Of a DNA stretch of 64,000 nucleotides, positions 53,687 to 62,276 are shown in pieces. The position numbers and the translations under genes were made by a program. The stretch comes from RGIG6919 sp045531905 (GTDB lineage Bacteria > Bacillota > Clostridia > Lachnospirales > Lachnospiraceae). The stretch's first letter is position 1; each line of letters begins with the position of its first letter. The notes under the pieces are model-generated. The model did not search any database. It saw nothing but the letters and a program-made list of their open reading frames with translations, and was not told the origin of the DNA. The DNA lies in NCBI GenBank assembly GCA_045531905.1, contig JAZSEY010000013.1, positions 1 to 64,000 of the forward strand, given 5' to 3'.

Positions 53687-54544
53687 GTGGTTTCCTGCTT
53701 TGAGAAAATATGTCGCCCTCCAAGCACATACAAAGATATCACGTTAAGAAGAAAATTGAATAATGCATATCCGGTAGAGAAAGTTAGGAAACCATTACAT
53801 AACATCTCCCTCATACAAAGCGCGGAAGGCATGGCTACAGTTGAGGCAACATTGGTGTTACCGTTGTTTTTTATAGCAATGACTCTGTTTTTAAAATTAG
53901 GGTTTATCTGTGTGGTGCAGGTTCAGGTTTATGAAGCATTTTCTGCAGCAATGCAACAGGTGGCGGAGAGGACTTTTGTGTATGATAAGTTGGATAGTGA
54001 AATTATATCCGATGTGGGTATTTATGAAGATGTAGTGCTGTCCTTGCAGTCAGAATTAAAGAACATTTCCCTTATAGATTCTTACGTTAAAGGTGGAAAA
54101 AAAGGGATTTTGGTAACAAAGGCAGTTTGTGATAAGGAAGGATATATAAAGGGAGATATTCGGTATTATATATCTGTGAAGCTCCCATTTTTTAATCTTT
54201 CTTCCGTATGTGTAAAAGAGCAAATCATACAAAAAGCATATGTAGGATTGATAGCATCAAAAGAAGCAGATATGTATGTATATGTGACAGATTTTCAGTC
54301 TGTTTATCACTTATCCAGAAATTGTGGTCATTTAAAACTCTCCATTTACGAGTTAGATACAACAAAGAAATGCACGTTACCACCTTGTAGTTTTTGTGGT
54401 TCTTCGGGAGAGGCATTGTATGCCACAAAGGATGGGGATTGCTACCATACTACATTGGCGTGTCAAGGTCTGAAACGTACAGTGCGACGTGTGAAAAAGA
54501 GTACGGTGGCAGGTTTGCCAGCATGTGAAAAATGCGGAGGTTGA
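53687..54544 (+). CDS. TadE-like pseudopilin with C-terminal Cys/His modules
   Basis: 285 residues starting at a GTG 9 nt after GGGAGG. A TadE-like helix is at about residues 48-72 (GMATVEATLVLPLFFIAMTLF) with the conserved Glu. The last 90 residues hold two similar modules: YVTDFQSVYHLSRNCGHLK...PPCSFCG and YATKDGDCYHTTLACQGLK...PACEKCG, each with Y-H-x4-C and a C-x2-C pair, a likely metal site or disulfide knot. The long 45-residue leader before the helix is unusual; the Gly at the helix start may be the processing site. Confidence 0.78.
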   Translation: MVSCFEKICRPPSTYKDITLRRKLNNAYPVEKVRKPLHNISLIQSAEGMATVEATLVLPLFFIAMTLFLKLGFICVVQVQVYEAFSAAMQQVAERTFVYDKLDSEIISDVGIYEDVVLSLQSELKNISLIDSYVKGGKKGILVTKAVCDKEGYIKGDIRYYISVKLPFFNLSSVCVKEQIIQKAYVGLIASKEADMYVYVTDFQSVYHLSRNCGHLKLSIYELDTTKKCTLPPCSFCGSSGEALYATKDGDCYHTTLACQGLKRTVRRVKKSTVAGLPACEKCGG

Positions 54545-54547
54545 TAT

Positions 54548-54760
54548 ATGAAAAATAAAGGAAGTAGCACTGTGGAAATGTCTGTAATCATGGTGATTGT
54601 TTTTGTAAGTGTGATGCTGATCATACAATGCTATTTTTCTGTATTACAACATACGAAAACGCTATCCACAGAGATAACATATCGCAGTGCACAGGTATGT
54701 AAAATAGAGGAAACTGTACGACGATTAAGGAGGTGGCAGTGGATTGATGAAAAGATATGA
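54548..54760 (+). CDS. Small TadE/TadF-like pseudopilin
   Basis: 70-residue protein with a polar start (MKNKGSS), the pseudopilin helix STVEMSVIMVIVFVSVMLIIQCYF carrying the conserved Glu, and a basic tail with RRLRRW. It starts 3 bp after the TadE-like gene with GGAGG 6 nt upstream and overlaps the FHA gene. It is probably a minor pilin. Confidence 0.72.
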   Translation: MKNKGSSTVEMSVIMVIVFVSVMLIIQCYFSVLQHTKTLSTEITYRSAQVCKIEETVRRLRRWQWIDEKI

Positions 54761-55835
54761 GCGGGTTGGTTTTTCAAATTTTGTAGTATATGACTTGGGA
54801 CCGGAAGAGGATTCTTTTGATTTACAAATGTTGGCAAAACTAAGCCCGTCTCACATCCCAAAAGCAGAACTTCGATATACAAATGGCGATACGCAGATTT
54901 ATTATCACATTGAAAGACTGCAATTAGGTTCTGTGATATTTCAAAAAGGAAAAATCAATGCAGAAATGCTTAGTAGTTTTTTGAATAGCATGGTGGATGT
55001 GTTAAAGGAAGTTAGGGAATTGTTGTTGGATTATGATGATCTGGTAGTTGATTTGGAGCAGATGTTTTGGGATAGTTGTGAAAATCATGCTGTGTTTGTC
55101 TATGTACCAGGATACCAGATTCCAATTTGGCAACAGGTGAAGGAATGCGTAGAACAATTGCTGCCTATGGTTTCTGCTACGGATCAAAAAGCAATGGAAT
55201 GCATCTATAATTTGTATCAGGCTGCATGTGAAGATATGTTAGATTTGAAGGTTTTAGAAAATTATAGTAAAGGCCAAATTGGAGGAAATATAATCATACC
55301 GGAACGCGTTGGCAATTGTGGATCATTAGAAATAAATTCAGAGCACAACATGGATATAGAATGGAAGACGAACAACCAGGATACATATTATATTGAGGAA
55401 TCAGTTTGGAAAAGGATTTTAAGAAGAATTTCTGACAAATTATTTGGTGCAAAACGAGGAAAAAGACAGGAGGAGACTGCAGAACCATCTTTTGTTCCGG
55501 CAAAAGAAACGGATACGCAGACTACGGTTTTGTCAGTCGAGGAGTATGTTCCCCTGTTAAAACATATTGATGGAACATATCCGCCAATTCGCGTAAAGAA
55601 TGAGAAAGTCTTGATTGGCCGCCAGGATAGCGTTTGCGATTATATCATATCCGAAAGTGCAATTAGTCGTATTCATGCCAGTTTGGAAACCCAAGAGGGA
55701 AATTTGGTTGTCATGGATTTGAATTCTGCAAATGGGACATATGTCAATGAAAAGAGAATAGAAACAAAGGAAGCGGTACCTTTGCAACAAGGGGATAGGG
55801 TTGCATTTGGTAATATCATTTTTGTGGTTGGTTAA
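54744..55835 (+). CDS. FHA-domain protein of the Tad locus (DUF6382-like)
   Basis: 363 residues. The first 170 resemble the DUF6382 domain that precedes FHA in clostridial Tad loci. After a linker, residues about 285-363 form an FHA domain: VLIGRQ, ISRIHASL, DLNSANGTYVN are the phosphothreonine-binding signature. The FHA reads phosphorylated partners, so pilus control by a Ser/Thr kinase is suggested. TTG 54744 or ATG 54747 is the start, 10-13 nt after AAGGAGG. Last gene of the operon. Confidence 0.82.
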   Translation: MMKRYERVGFSNFVVYDLGPEEDSFDLQMLAKLSPSHIPKAELRYTNGDTQIYYHIERLQLGSVIFQKGKINAEMLSSFLNSMVDVLKEVRELLLDYDDLVVDLEQMFWDSCENHAVFVYVPGYQIPIWQQVKECVEQLLPMVSATDQKAMECIYNLYQAACEDMLDLKVLENYSKGQIGGNIIIPERVGNCGSLEINSEHNMDIEWKTNNQDTYYIEESVWKRILRRISDKLFGAKRGKRQEETAEPSFVPAKETDTQTTVLSVEEYVPLLKHIDGTYPPIRVKNEKVLIGRQDSVCDYIISESAISRIHASLETQEGNLVVMDLNSANGTYVNEKRIETKEAVPLQQGDRVAFGNIIFVVG

Positions 55836-55874
55836 AAGAGAAGTTTGATTTGCAAATCAGGCTTCTTTTTTATT
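55835..55874 (+). terminator. Terminator of the Tad operon
   Basis: AGAAGTTTGATTTGCAAATCAGGCTTCT forms a stem around 55839-55866 and is followed by TTTTTATTG. Confidence 0.85.
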
Positions 55875-55948
55875 GTATTTACCCGCTGTTTCGACTATAA
55901 TATATAGTGTATTTTTGCGATTTGTGAAGAAGTTTGTGAGGTGAGACA

Positions 55949-56965
55949 ATGCGTGTCAATATTTACTATGGTGGTCGAGGTTTGATAGAAGATCCTACCA
56001 TTTTTGTTATGGAAAAATTAACAGAGGTTTTGAAGGAACTTCGTGTTGAAGTTGTACGTTATAATTTGTATGAAGATCGTAATGCCATTGCAACATTACC
56101 AGCTACTTTGAAGGATGCAGATGGCGTTATTTTAGCGACTACTTTGGAGTGGTTTAGCATTGGTGGTCTGATGCACCAATTCTTAGATATGTGTTGGCTC
56201 TATGGTGATAAAGAAAAGATTAGTGGCCTTTACATGTTGCCGGTTGTTATGGCGACAGCGTATGGCGAGCGTGATGCAGAGTTGAGTCTGATTCGTGCAT
56301 GGGAGATGTTAGGCGGTATCCCGGTGCCAGGCTTAGTTGCCTATGTGGAGAATCACATTGAGTTTGAGTCGAACGAGGCCTATATCCGTGCCATTGAGAA
56401 AAAAGCAGAGAATTTATATCGTTCTGTGAATCAAAAGATGCAGATGCTTCCAAGTAGTAATAGGGCAGTAAGGGAGAATTTGTCTCATACTAAGACAATA
56501 GATTTGACACCACAGGAAAGCGAGAGATTGTCTAGATTTGTGTCGGATGATGGATATGTCCAGAAGCAAAAGGAGGACATTGAGCATCTTTCTGCCATGT
56601 TTAAACAGATGCTTGGTGAAGATGACAAGCCAAGAAAACAGTCTGACGAGCCGGAAGAGTTTGTAGAAGATTTTATGAATAATTTCTTCCCAGAGCAGGA
56701 TTTTTCTGCAAAGTATATTCTAGTAATACCAGAGAGAGACAAGAATTTTGTTATTGAAGTAAGTCCAACCGGGGTGGTGTGCTACTATGGTTCTACAACG
56801 GAGGGCGATGTTACCATGCGAGTGCCTTTAAAGATGTTACGTTCTATTTTAGCCGGTAAAGAAACTTTCCAGAAGGGATTTATGTCCGGAGAGATTACAG
56901 CAAAGGGTAACTTTAAGACATTGCGTATGATGGATCAGATATTTAGATTTCGTTATAAAAAATAG
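55949..56965 (+). CDS. Flavodoxin-like/SCP2 fusion protein
   Basis: 338 residues. The N-terminal 180 residues have the flavodoxin/NAD(P)H-oxidoreductase fold (VNIYYGGRG, ADGVILATTLEWFSIGGLMHQFLD, VVMATAYGERDAELSL). A charged linker (about 190-235) leads to a C-terminal SCP2 sterol-carrier-like domain (about 240-335; VGVVCYYG-like strand, LKMLRSILAGKETFQKGFMSGEITAKG). It sits just before dnaX (14 bp) with GAGGTG upstream. The ligand and cofactor cannot be named. Confidence 0.75.
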   Translation: MRVNIYYGGRGLIEDPTIFVMEKLTEVLKELRVEVVRYNLYEDRNAIATLPATLKDADGVILATTLEWFSIGGLMHQFLDMCWLYGDKEKISGLYMLPVVMATAYGERDAELSLIRAWEMLGGIPVPGLVAYVENHIEFESNEAYIRAIEKKAENLYRSVNQKMQMLPSSNRAVRENLSHTKTIDLTPQESERLSRFVSDDGYVQKQKEDIEHLSAMFKQMLGEDDKPRKQSDEPEEFVEDFMNNFFPEQDFSAKYILVIPERDKNFVIEVSPTGVVCYYGSTTEGDVTMRVPLKMLRSILAGKETFQKGFMSGEITAKGNFKTLRMMDQIFRFRYKK

Positions 56966-56979
56966 ATGAGGTGAAAGCC

Positions 56980-58584
56980 ATGTCTTATGTGGCATTATAT
57001 AGAAAATGGAGACCTGACGCATTTTCCGAGGTGAAGGGTCAGGAGCATATTGTAACAACCTTAAAAAATCAGGTAACCCATGACAGAATTGGACATGCAT
57101 ATCTGTTTTGTGGTACCCGTGGTACCGGTAAGACAACAGTGGCAAAACTGTTTGCAAAGGCAGTTAATTGCGAACATCCGTTGCCGGATGGAAGTCCTTG
57201 TAACGAATGTACTAGTTGCAAGTCTATTTCTTCCGGTAATTCCATGAATGTCATGGAGATTGATGCGGCATCCAATAATGGTGTGGATAATATCCGTGAC
57301 ATCAAGGATTCAGTGCAATATTCGCCTACGGAAGGTCGGTATAAGGTCTATATTATAGATGAGGTGCATATGCTTTCTATTGGAGCGTTTAATGCACTTT
57401 TGAAGACTTTAGAGGAACCACCATCATATGTGATTTTTATTTTGGCTACGACAGAATCTCATAAGATTCCAATTACGATTTTGTCCAGATGTCAAAAATA
57501 CGATTTCCGACGCATTTCCATCGAAACCATTACCAATCGCTTAATGGATTTATTGCAACGGGAAAACGTAGAATATGAGGAAAAGGCTATTCGCTATATT
57601 GCAAAAGTGGCAGATGGCTCTATGCGTGACGGTTTAAGTTTGCTGGACCAGTGTATTGCATTTCATTTAGGAGAATGCCTTACTTATGACAAAGTACTTG
57701 AGGTGCTTGGCGCGGTAGATATTGAAATATTCGATTCCATGCTGACGCATATCCAGAATACAGATGTGTTAAAGGCAGTGGATTTGCTGGATGAAATCAT
57801 GTGGCAGGGAAGAGATTTAAATCAGTTTGTAACTGACTTTACCTGGTATCTTCGCAACCTGCTTTTAGTATGCGGTAGCGAACAGGCAATTGAGCAGGTG
57901 GATGTGTCCAATGAACACAAGGAATTGCTATTGCAGAAAGCAAGTCAGTTGGAGACAGACACGCTGATGCGATATATTCGTATTTTGTCTGAGGTAAGTG
58001 CGAGCATGCGATATGCAAGCCAGAAGCGTGTCACATTGGAATTAGCAATCATTAAACTTTGCAAACCACAGATGGAAACAGATTATACATCTGTTGTGGA
58101 ACGTTTGCGGGTACTGGAAAAGAAGTTGGAAGAAGGTGTGTTGACAGCACCGGTTGCAGAGCAGCGCATGGTGGTATCAGAACAGACCAAACCGGCAGAA
58201 CCGCAAATGGATTTTGAAGCAGAGATCAAAAAAGTGTTACCGCCGGCTGAGGCAGAACAGATTTTAAAGGTTTGGGGTGAATGGGAAAAAATTTCCGCAA
58301 AGCTCCCACAGCCTATGCGTTCTCATGTGGAGATGTCCCAACTGAATGTGAATGAGAATCATAATGGATTGGTGTTATCTTATAATACTACCAATGATCA
58401 GGGATACCGATACTTCAGCAACAGCGAGAGATTGGGAGAACTACAACAGATAGTTGGGGATGTGACAGGTTTTATGATTACATTTACCTGTACAGTGAAC
58501 CAAAATCGACAGAACAGTCACGGAATATATGGATATAATATGTTATCCAATAAAATAAATACAAAAATTGAGTATGAAGATTAG
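56980..58584 (+). CDS. dnaX: DnaX, DNA polymerase III gamma/tau subunit
   Basis: Clamp-loader ATPase of 534 residues. Walker A is GTRGTGKTT near residue 45, a zinc module has Cys in CEHP...CNECTSC (about 62-76), Walker B is YIIDEVHML near 124, and the sensor/SRC motif is LSRCQKY. Domain III and a diverged tau-like C-terminus follow. The ATG at 56980 lies 7 nt after GAGGTG and gives the standard start MSYVALYRKWRP; a GTG at 56971 is internal to that ribosome site. First gene of the dnaX-ebfC-recR cluster. No slippery frameshift signal is obvious. Confidence 0.95.
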   Translation: MSYVALYRKWRPDAFSEVKGQEHIVTTLKNQVTHDRIGHAYLFCGTRGTGKTTVAKLFAKAVNCEHPLPDGSPCNECTSCKSISSGNSMNVMEIDAASNNGVDNIRDIKDSVQYSPTEGRYKVYIIDEVHMLSIGAFNALLKTLEEPPSYVIFILATTESHKIPITILSRCQKYDFRRISIETITNRLMDLLQRENVEYEEKAIRYIAKVADGSMRDGLSLLDQCIAFHLGECLTYDKVLEVLGAVDIEIFDSMLTHIQNTDVLKAVDLLDEIMWQGRDLNQFVTDFTWYLRNLLLVCGSEQAIEQVDVSNEHKELLLQKASQLETDTLMRYIRILSEVSASMRYASQKRVTLELAIIKLCKPQMETDYTSVVERLRVLEKKLEEGVLTAPVAEQRMVVSEQTKPAEPQMDFEAEIKKVLPPAEAEQILKVWGEWEKISAKLPQPMRSHVEMSQLNVNENHNGLVLSYNTTNDQGYRYFSNSERLGELQQIVGDVTGFMITFTCTVNQNRQNSHGIYGYNMLSNKINTKIEYED

Positions 58585-58598
58585 GAGGATTTTATAAA

Positions 58599-58952
58599 AT
58601 GGCAAAAAGAGGTGGATATCCAGGCGGTATGATGCCAGGTAATATGAACAACTTAATGAAGCAGGCACAGAGAATGCAGAAGCAGATGGAGGAGACTACA
58701 AAGGCATTAGAAGAAAAGGAATATGAAGCAAGTGCTGGCGGTGGCGTTGTCACTGTTAAGGTGTCTGGTAAGAAGGAAGTTGTATCTGTACATTTAGAAG
58801 AAGAAGTTGTTGATAAGGACGACATCGAAATGTTAGAGGATTTAATTGTTGCTGCTGTGAATGAAGCACTTCGTGCACAGGAGGAAGACTCTCAGGCACA
58901 GATGTCTAAAATTACAGGTGGCATGGGTGGCCTTGGAGGATTCCCATTCTAA
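58599..58952 (+). CDS. YbaB/EbfC nucleoid-associated protein
   Basis: 117-residue DNA-binding dimer of the YbaB/EbfC family. The N-terminal helix MKQAQRMQKQMEE and the beta core EASAGGGVVTVKVSGKKEV with following DDIEMLEDLIVAAVNEAL match the family. The start GGYPGGMMPGN is Gly/Met-rich, as is the C-terminal ITGGMGGLGGFPF. It lies between dnaX and recR, the usual position, and overlaps recR by 1 bp (TAATG). Confidence 0.95.
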   Translation: MAKRGGYPGGMMPGNMNNLMKQAQRMQKQMEETTKALEEKEYEASAGGGVVTVKVSGKKEVVSVHLEEEVVDKDDIEMLEDLIVAAVNEALRAQEEDSQAQMSKITGGMGGLGGFPF

Positions 58953-59548
58953 TGGAAATATATAGCAATCAGGTTCAAAAGTTAATAGAGAGCCTTAGCA
59001 GTTTGCCGGGAATTGGTGGAAAGTCAGCACAGCGTTTGGCATTTCATTTACTGAATATGCCAAAGGAGCGTGTACATGAGTTGGCAGATGTCATTAAGGA
59101 TAGTAGGGACAGCATTCGCTATTGTCAGGAGTGTTTGACATTGACAGATAGAGATGTATGTCCGATATGTGCCTCCGAAAAGCGAAATCATAAGCTCATT
59201 ATGGTTGTGGAAAATGCAAGAGATATGGCAGCATATGAGAGAACAGGAAAGTATGAAGGGGTTTACCATGTGTTGCATGGAGCAATTTCTCCTATGCTGG
59301 GAATCGGACCGGCAGACATTCGTTTGAAGGAATTGATGCAGCGTTTACAGGGGGATGTGGAGGAATTGATTATTGCAACCAACTCCAGCTTAGAGGGCGA
59401 GACGACTGCTATGTATATTAGCAAATTGGTAAAGCCAACAGGCATTAAAGTGAGCAGGATTGCCAGTGGCGTTCCGGTTGGTGGCGATTTAGAGTGTATT
59501 GATGAAGTAACATTGTTACGTGCTTTAGAAGGCAGAGTATTTTTATAA
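58952..59548 (+). CDS. recR: RecR recombination mediator
   Basis: RecFOR-pathway protein of 198 residues. It has the helix-hairpin-helix LSSLPGIGGKSAQRLAFHLL at the start, the C4 zinc finger CQECLTLTDRDVCPIC (about 57-72), and a TOPRIM domain with VVENARDMAAYERTG and the downstream GVYHVLHGAISPMLGIGP and TNSSLEGETTAMYI segments. The stop/start overlap TAATG shows coupling to ebfC. Secure identification. Confidence 0.96.
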   Translation: MEIYSNQVQKLIESLSSLPGIGGKSAQRLAFHLLNMPKERVHELADVIKDSRDSIRYCQECLTLTDRDVCPICASEKRNHKLIMVVENARDMAAYERTGKYEGVYHVLHGAISPMLGIGPADIRLKELMQRLQGDVEELIIATNSSLEGETTAMYISKLVKPTGIKVSRIASGVPVGGDLECIDEVTLLRALEGRVFL

Positions 59549-59593
59549 AAGGATTGCGTGAGAATTTACGCAGGGGTAGAAGAGGATAGGTAT

Positions 59594-61051
59594 ATGAAGT
59601 TGAAAAGAGGACAAGTGTTGCGCAGATTGATTGTGGTTGTATTCTGTGCGTGTTTGTTATTACTACAACAGACAGGCGTATCAAAAGCTACAGAAAACAC
59701 AACTCTTTCCTATAGAGTCAGAATATCATCTGAGTGGAGTAAGTATAAGTCTGCAGGTAAGACTGCCGGCTCTACAAAGAGTGAAAAAAGCATTACAAAT
59801 ATTGAGTTGCAGTTGAATTCCGTGTATGAAGGCAATGTGCAGCTAAAGACTTATGCCGACGGCGGTTGGTGTAGTTATGCGAATGCCGGAGATACAGAAT
59901 TTACCAGTGGAAAAATTGAAGCCATCAAGGTTCGTTTGACTGGCGATGTGGCAAATTACTATGATGTGTACTATCAGGTGCATTTAACTGGTGGAAAATG
60001 GACCGGATGGGCGATGAATGGAAAGGCTGCCGGTAGCATTGATTTAGCACAGCGAATCAATGCGATACGAATTACCCTGGTGAATAAAGGCGGAAAAGCG
60101 CCGGGAAGCACAAAGAATCCTACAGTGTCTGCACCGGAAATTACATATACCTCTGCTTTAAAGGGAAAGACATTTTCTGATTATAAAGCATTGGGTAAAA
60201 TCAGTGGAGCCAAAAAGAGTAATACACCAATTACCGCCATAAAGATGAAGTTGAAAAAGTCCCAGCTGACAGGCACGATTGAATATAGACTTCGCACAGA
60301 AAAAGGAAAATTTGGTGATTGGATATCCAGCGGAAATACGGCAGGAAAGAATAAGGATGTATTGAAATTCTCTGGCTTGCAGATTCGTCTTACTGAACAG
60401 CTGGCAAAGGCATATGATGTGTACTATCGGGTGCGTATTCAGAACTATGGTTGGTTAGATTGGACAAAAAATGGTAAGACTGCTGGTAGCAAGGGATTAG
60501 ATTTAGCAATTACGGCATATCAGGTAAAATTGGTGAAAAAGGTTAGTGAACCGGATTATGAAACAGAACTATCTTACATCAAATCCGAGGAACAGGAATA
60601 TGTAATCCGCATTAACAAGCAGGCAAATTGTATCACTGTATATCTGAACAAAATCCCGATAAAAGCATTTATTACCTCAACTGGAGAAGCAACGCCGACA
60701 GGAACATTCTATACAAAGGTGAAGTATCGTTGGCATCAGCTGATACATGAGGTTTGGGGACAGTATTGTACCAGAATAGTGGGACACATTTTATTCCACT
60801 CTGTACCGTATAGGGAATGCGATAATAGGACCTTGATGAGAGGTTCCTACAATAAGTTGGGAACTACAGCATCAGCAGGCTGTGTACGTCTGACTTGTGG
60901 GGATGCAAAGTGGATATATGATAATTGCAAGTTAAAGACAAAGGTTATCATTTATAAGAGCGAGGATCCGGGCCCACTTGGTAAACCGAAGGCACAAAAA
61001 TTGCCACCAGGGCAGAATTGGGATCCAACAGATCCGGCATTTTGTAAATAA
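59594..61051 (+). CDS. L,D-transpeptidase with ChW repeats
   Basis: Secreted YkuD-type enzyme of 485 residues. A signal peptide (to about residue 33) is followed by four to five clostridial hydrophobic-W (ChW) modules between about residues 38 and 325 (W-x-Y-K-S-A-G-K-T-A-G-S pattern, WTGWAMNGKAAGS, WLDWTKNGKTAGS). The YkuD domain (about 345-465) has the catalytic His in FHSVPY and the Cys in TASAGCVRLTC near 425. ChW repeats are thought to bind wall sugars. It may cross-link peptidoglycan by 3-3 bonds. The ATG at 59594 is preferred to 59558 because the signal peptide then starts MKLKRG. Confidence 0.88.
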   Translation: MKLKRGQVLRRLIVVVFCACLLLLQQTGVSKATENTTLSYRVRISSEWSKYKSAGKTAGSTKSEKSITNIELQLNSVYEGNVQLKTYADGGWCSYANAGDTEFTSGKIEAIKVRLTGDVANYYDVYYQVHLTGGKWTGWAMNGKAAGSIDLAQRINAIRITLVNKGGKAPGSTKNPTVSAPEITYTSALKGKTFSDYKALGKISGAKKSNTPITAIKMKLKKSQLTGTIEYRLRTEKGKFGDWISSGNTAGKNKDVLKFSGLQIRLTEQLAKAYDVYYRVRIQNYGWLDWTKNGKTAGSKGLDLAITAYQVKLVKKVSEPDYETELSYIKSEEQEYVIRINKQANCITVYLNKIPIKAFITSTGEATPTGTFYTKVKYRWHQLIHEVWGQYCTRIVGHILFHSVPYRECDNRTLMRGSYNKLGTTASAGCVRLTCGDAKWIYDNCKLKTKVIIYKSEDPGPLGKPKAQKLPPGQNWDPTDPAFCK

Positions 61052-61121
61052 GTCCTCAGTAGGAGGCATAAAAATAGGAGTTTTACTCCATGATAATCAA
61101 AAGAAAGAGAAGGTGAGTTAC

Positions 61122-62195
61122 ATGAAAAGAATTGGTATGTTAACTAGCGGTGGAGATTGTCAGGCTTTGAATGCAACCATGCGAGGCGTTGTAAAAGGAC
61201 TTTACGGCAGCTTTGATAAGGTTGAAATCTACGGCTTTTTAGAAGGCTACAAAGGTTTGATGTACGGCAATTACAAGCGACTAAGCGCAGATGATTTCTC
61301 AGGTATTTTGACAAAGGGTGGAACCATTCTTGGAAGCTCAAGACAGCCATTTAAATTAATGCGTGAGCCGGATGAAAATGGCCTGGATAAAGTAAAAGCA
61401 ATGAAGGACACCTACAAGAAATTAAAGTTAGATTGTTTGGTTGTGCTTGGTGGTAATGGTTCTCAGAAGACTGCAAACCTCTTAAGTGAGGAAGGGTTAA
61501 ATGTAATCGGTCTTCCAAAGACTATCGACAACGACCTTTGGGGAACTGATATGACCTTTGGTTTCCAGAGTGCTGTAAATATTGCGACAGATGCCATTGA
61601 CTGTATTCACACAACAGCGGCTTCTCATGGACGTGTATTTATTGTTGAAATTATGGGTCACAAGGTTGGTTGGATTACATTACATGCCGGCATTGCAGGC
61701 GGTGCAGATGTTGTGTTGATTCCTGAAATTCCTTATGATATCAAGAAGGTTGTTAAGGCATTAGATAAGAGAGCGAAGGATGGTAAGCGGTTCTCAATCC
61801 TTGCTGTTGCAGAAGGTGCTATTTCTAAGGAGATGGCTGCCCTTTCTAAGAAGGAAAGAAAGCAGAAGATGGCAGAGAATCCATATCCTTCTGTGGCATA
61901 TGAGATTGCGGAACAGATTAAGGCAGTTGGCGGACAGGAAGTGCGTGTTACTGTGCCTGGTCATACACAGAGAGGTGGCTCTCCATGTCCATATGACAGA
62001 GTGCTTTCCAGCCGTTTTGGCGCACATGCAGCAGAGTTGATTAAGAAGGAAGAGTATGGTCGCCTTGTAGTGTTGAAGGACAATGAAGTAACCTCTATTC
62101 CATTGTCTGAGTCTGCAGGCAAATTAAAGTATGTTTCTCCTGATGATGACATCATCAAAGAGGCTAAGACATTAGGTATTTGCTTTGGTGATTAA
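61122..62195 (+). CDS. Phosphofructokinase with mixed ATP/PPi signature
   Basis: Glycolytic phosphofructokinase of the PFKA family, 357 residues, longer than the usual 320. Start ATG 61122 has GAGAAGGTGA upstream. The nucleotide loop reads GGNGSQ near residue 109, with Gly at the position that is Gly in ATP enzymes and Asp in PPi enzymes, but PKTIDND near 131 has the Lys that marks PPi-type enzymes (ATP enzymes have PGTIDND). The catalytic Asp in TIDND and MGHKVGWIT and PGHTQRGG substrate loops are intact. Phosphate donor is therefore unclear. Confidence 0.88.
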   Translation: MKRIGMLTSGGDCQALNATMRGVVKGLYGSFDKVEIYGFLEGYKGLMYGNYKRLSADDFSGILTKGGTILGSSRQPFKLMREPDENGLDKVKAMKDTYKKLKLDCLVVLGGNGSQKTANLLSEEGLNVIGLPKTIDNDLWGTDMTFGFQSAVNIATDAIDCIHTTAASHGRVFIVEIMGHKVGWITLHAGIAGGADVVLIPEIPYDIKKVVKALDKRAKDGKRFSILAVAEGAISKEMAALSKKERKQKMAENPYPSVAYEIAEQIKAVGGQEVRVTVPGHTQRGGSPCPYDRVLSSRFGAHAAELIKKEEYGRLVVLKDNEVTSIPLSESAGKLKYVSPDDDIIKEAKTLGICFGD

Positions 62196-62225
62196 ACTGA
62201 ATTGAGAATTTTATAAATGCACAGT

Positions 62226-62268
62226 TTCTCCTTATTGACATATAGTAAGTATAAGTCAATAAGGAGAT
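62226..62268 (+). promoter_or_regulatory. Hairpin covering the ribosome site of the next gene
   Basis: TCTCCTTATTGAC and GTCAATAAGGAGA form a perfect 13-bp stem with a loop of about 16 nt. The right arm contains AAGGAG, the ribosome site for the ATG at 62277. No T-run follows, so a pure terminator role for the upstream gene is unlikely. Confidence 0.7.
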
Positions 62269-62276
62269 TGTGTCTT

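Noticed and set aside
56700..56980. SRP RNA gene (ffs) near dnaX
   Set aside because: It is often found there in Firmicutes, but the region is fully occupied by the flavodoxin-SCP2 coding sequence and shows no GNAR-type loop in an intergenic space.
56971..58584. Programmed frameshift in dnaX producing gamma
   Set aside because: No A-AAA-AAG-type slippery run with a stem was seen in the middle of the gene, so only the full-length product is called.
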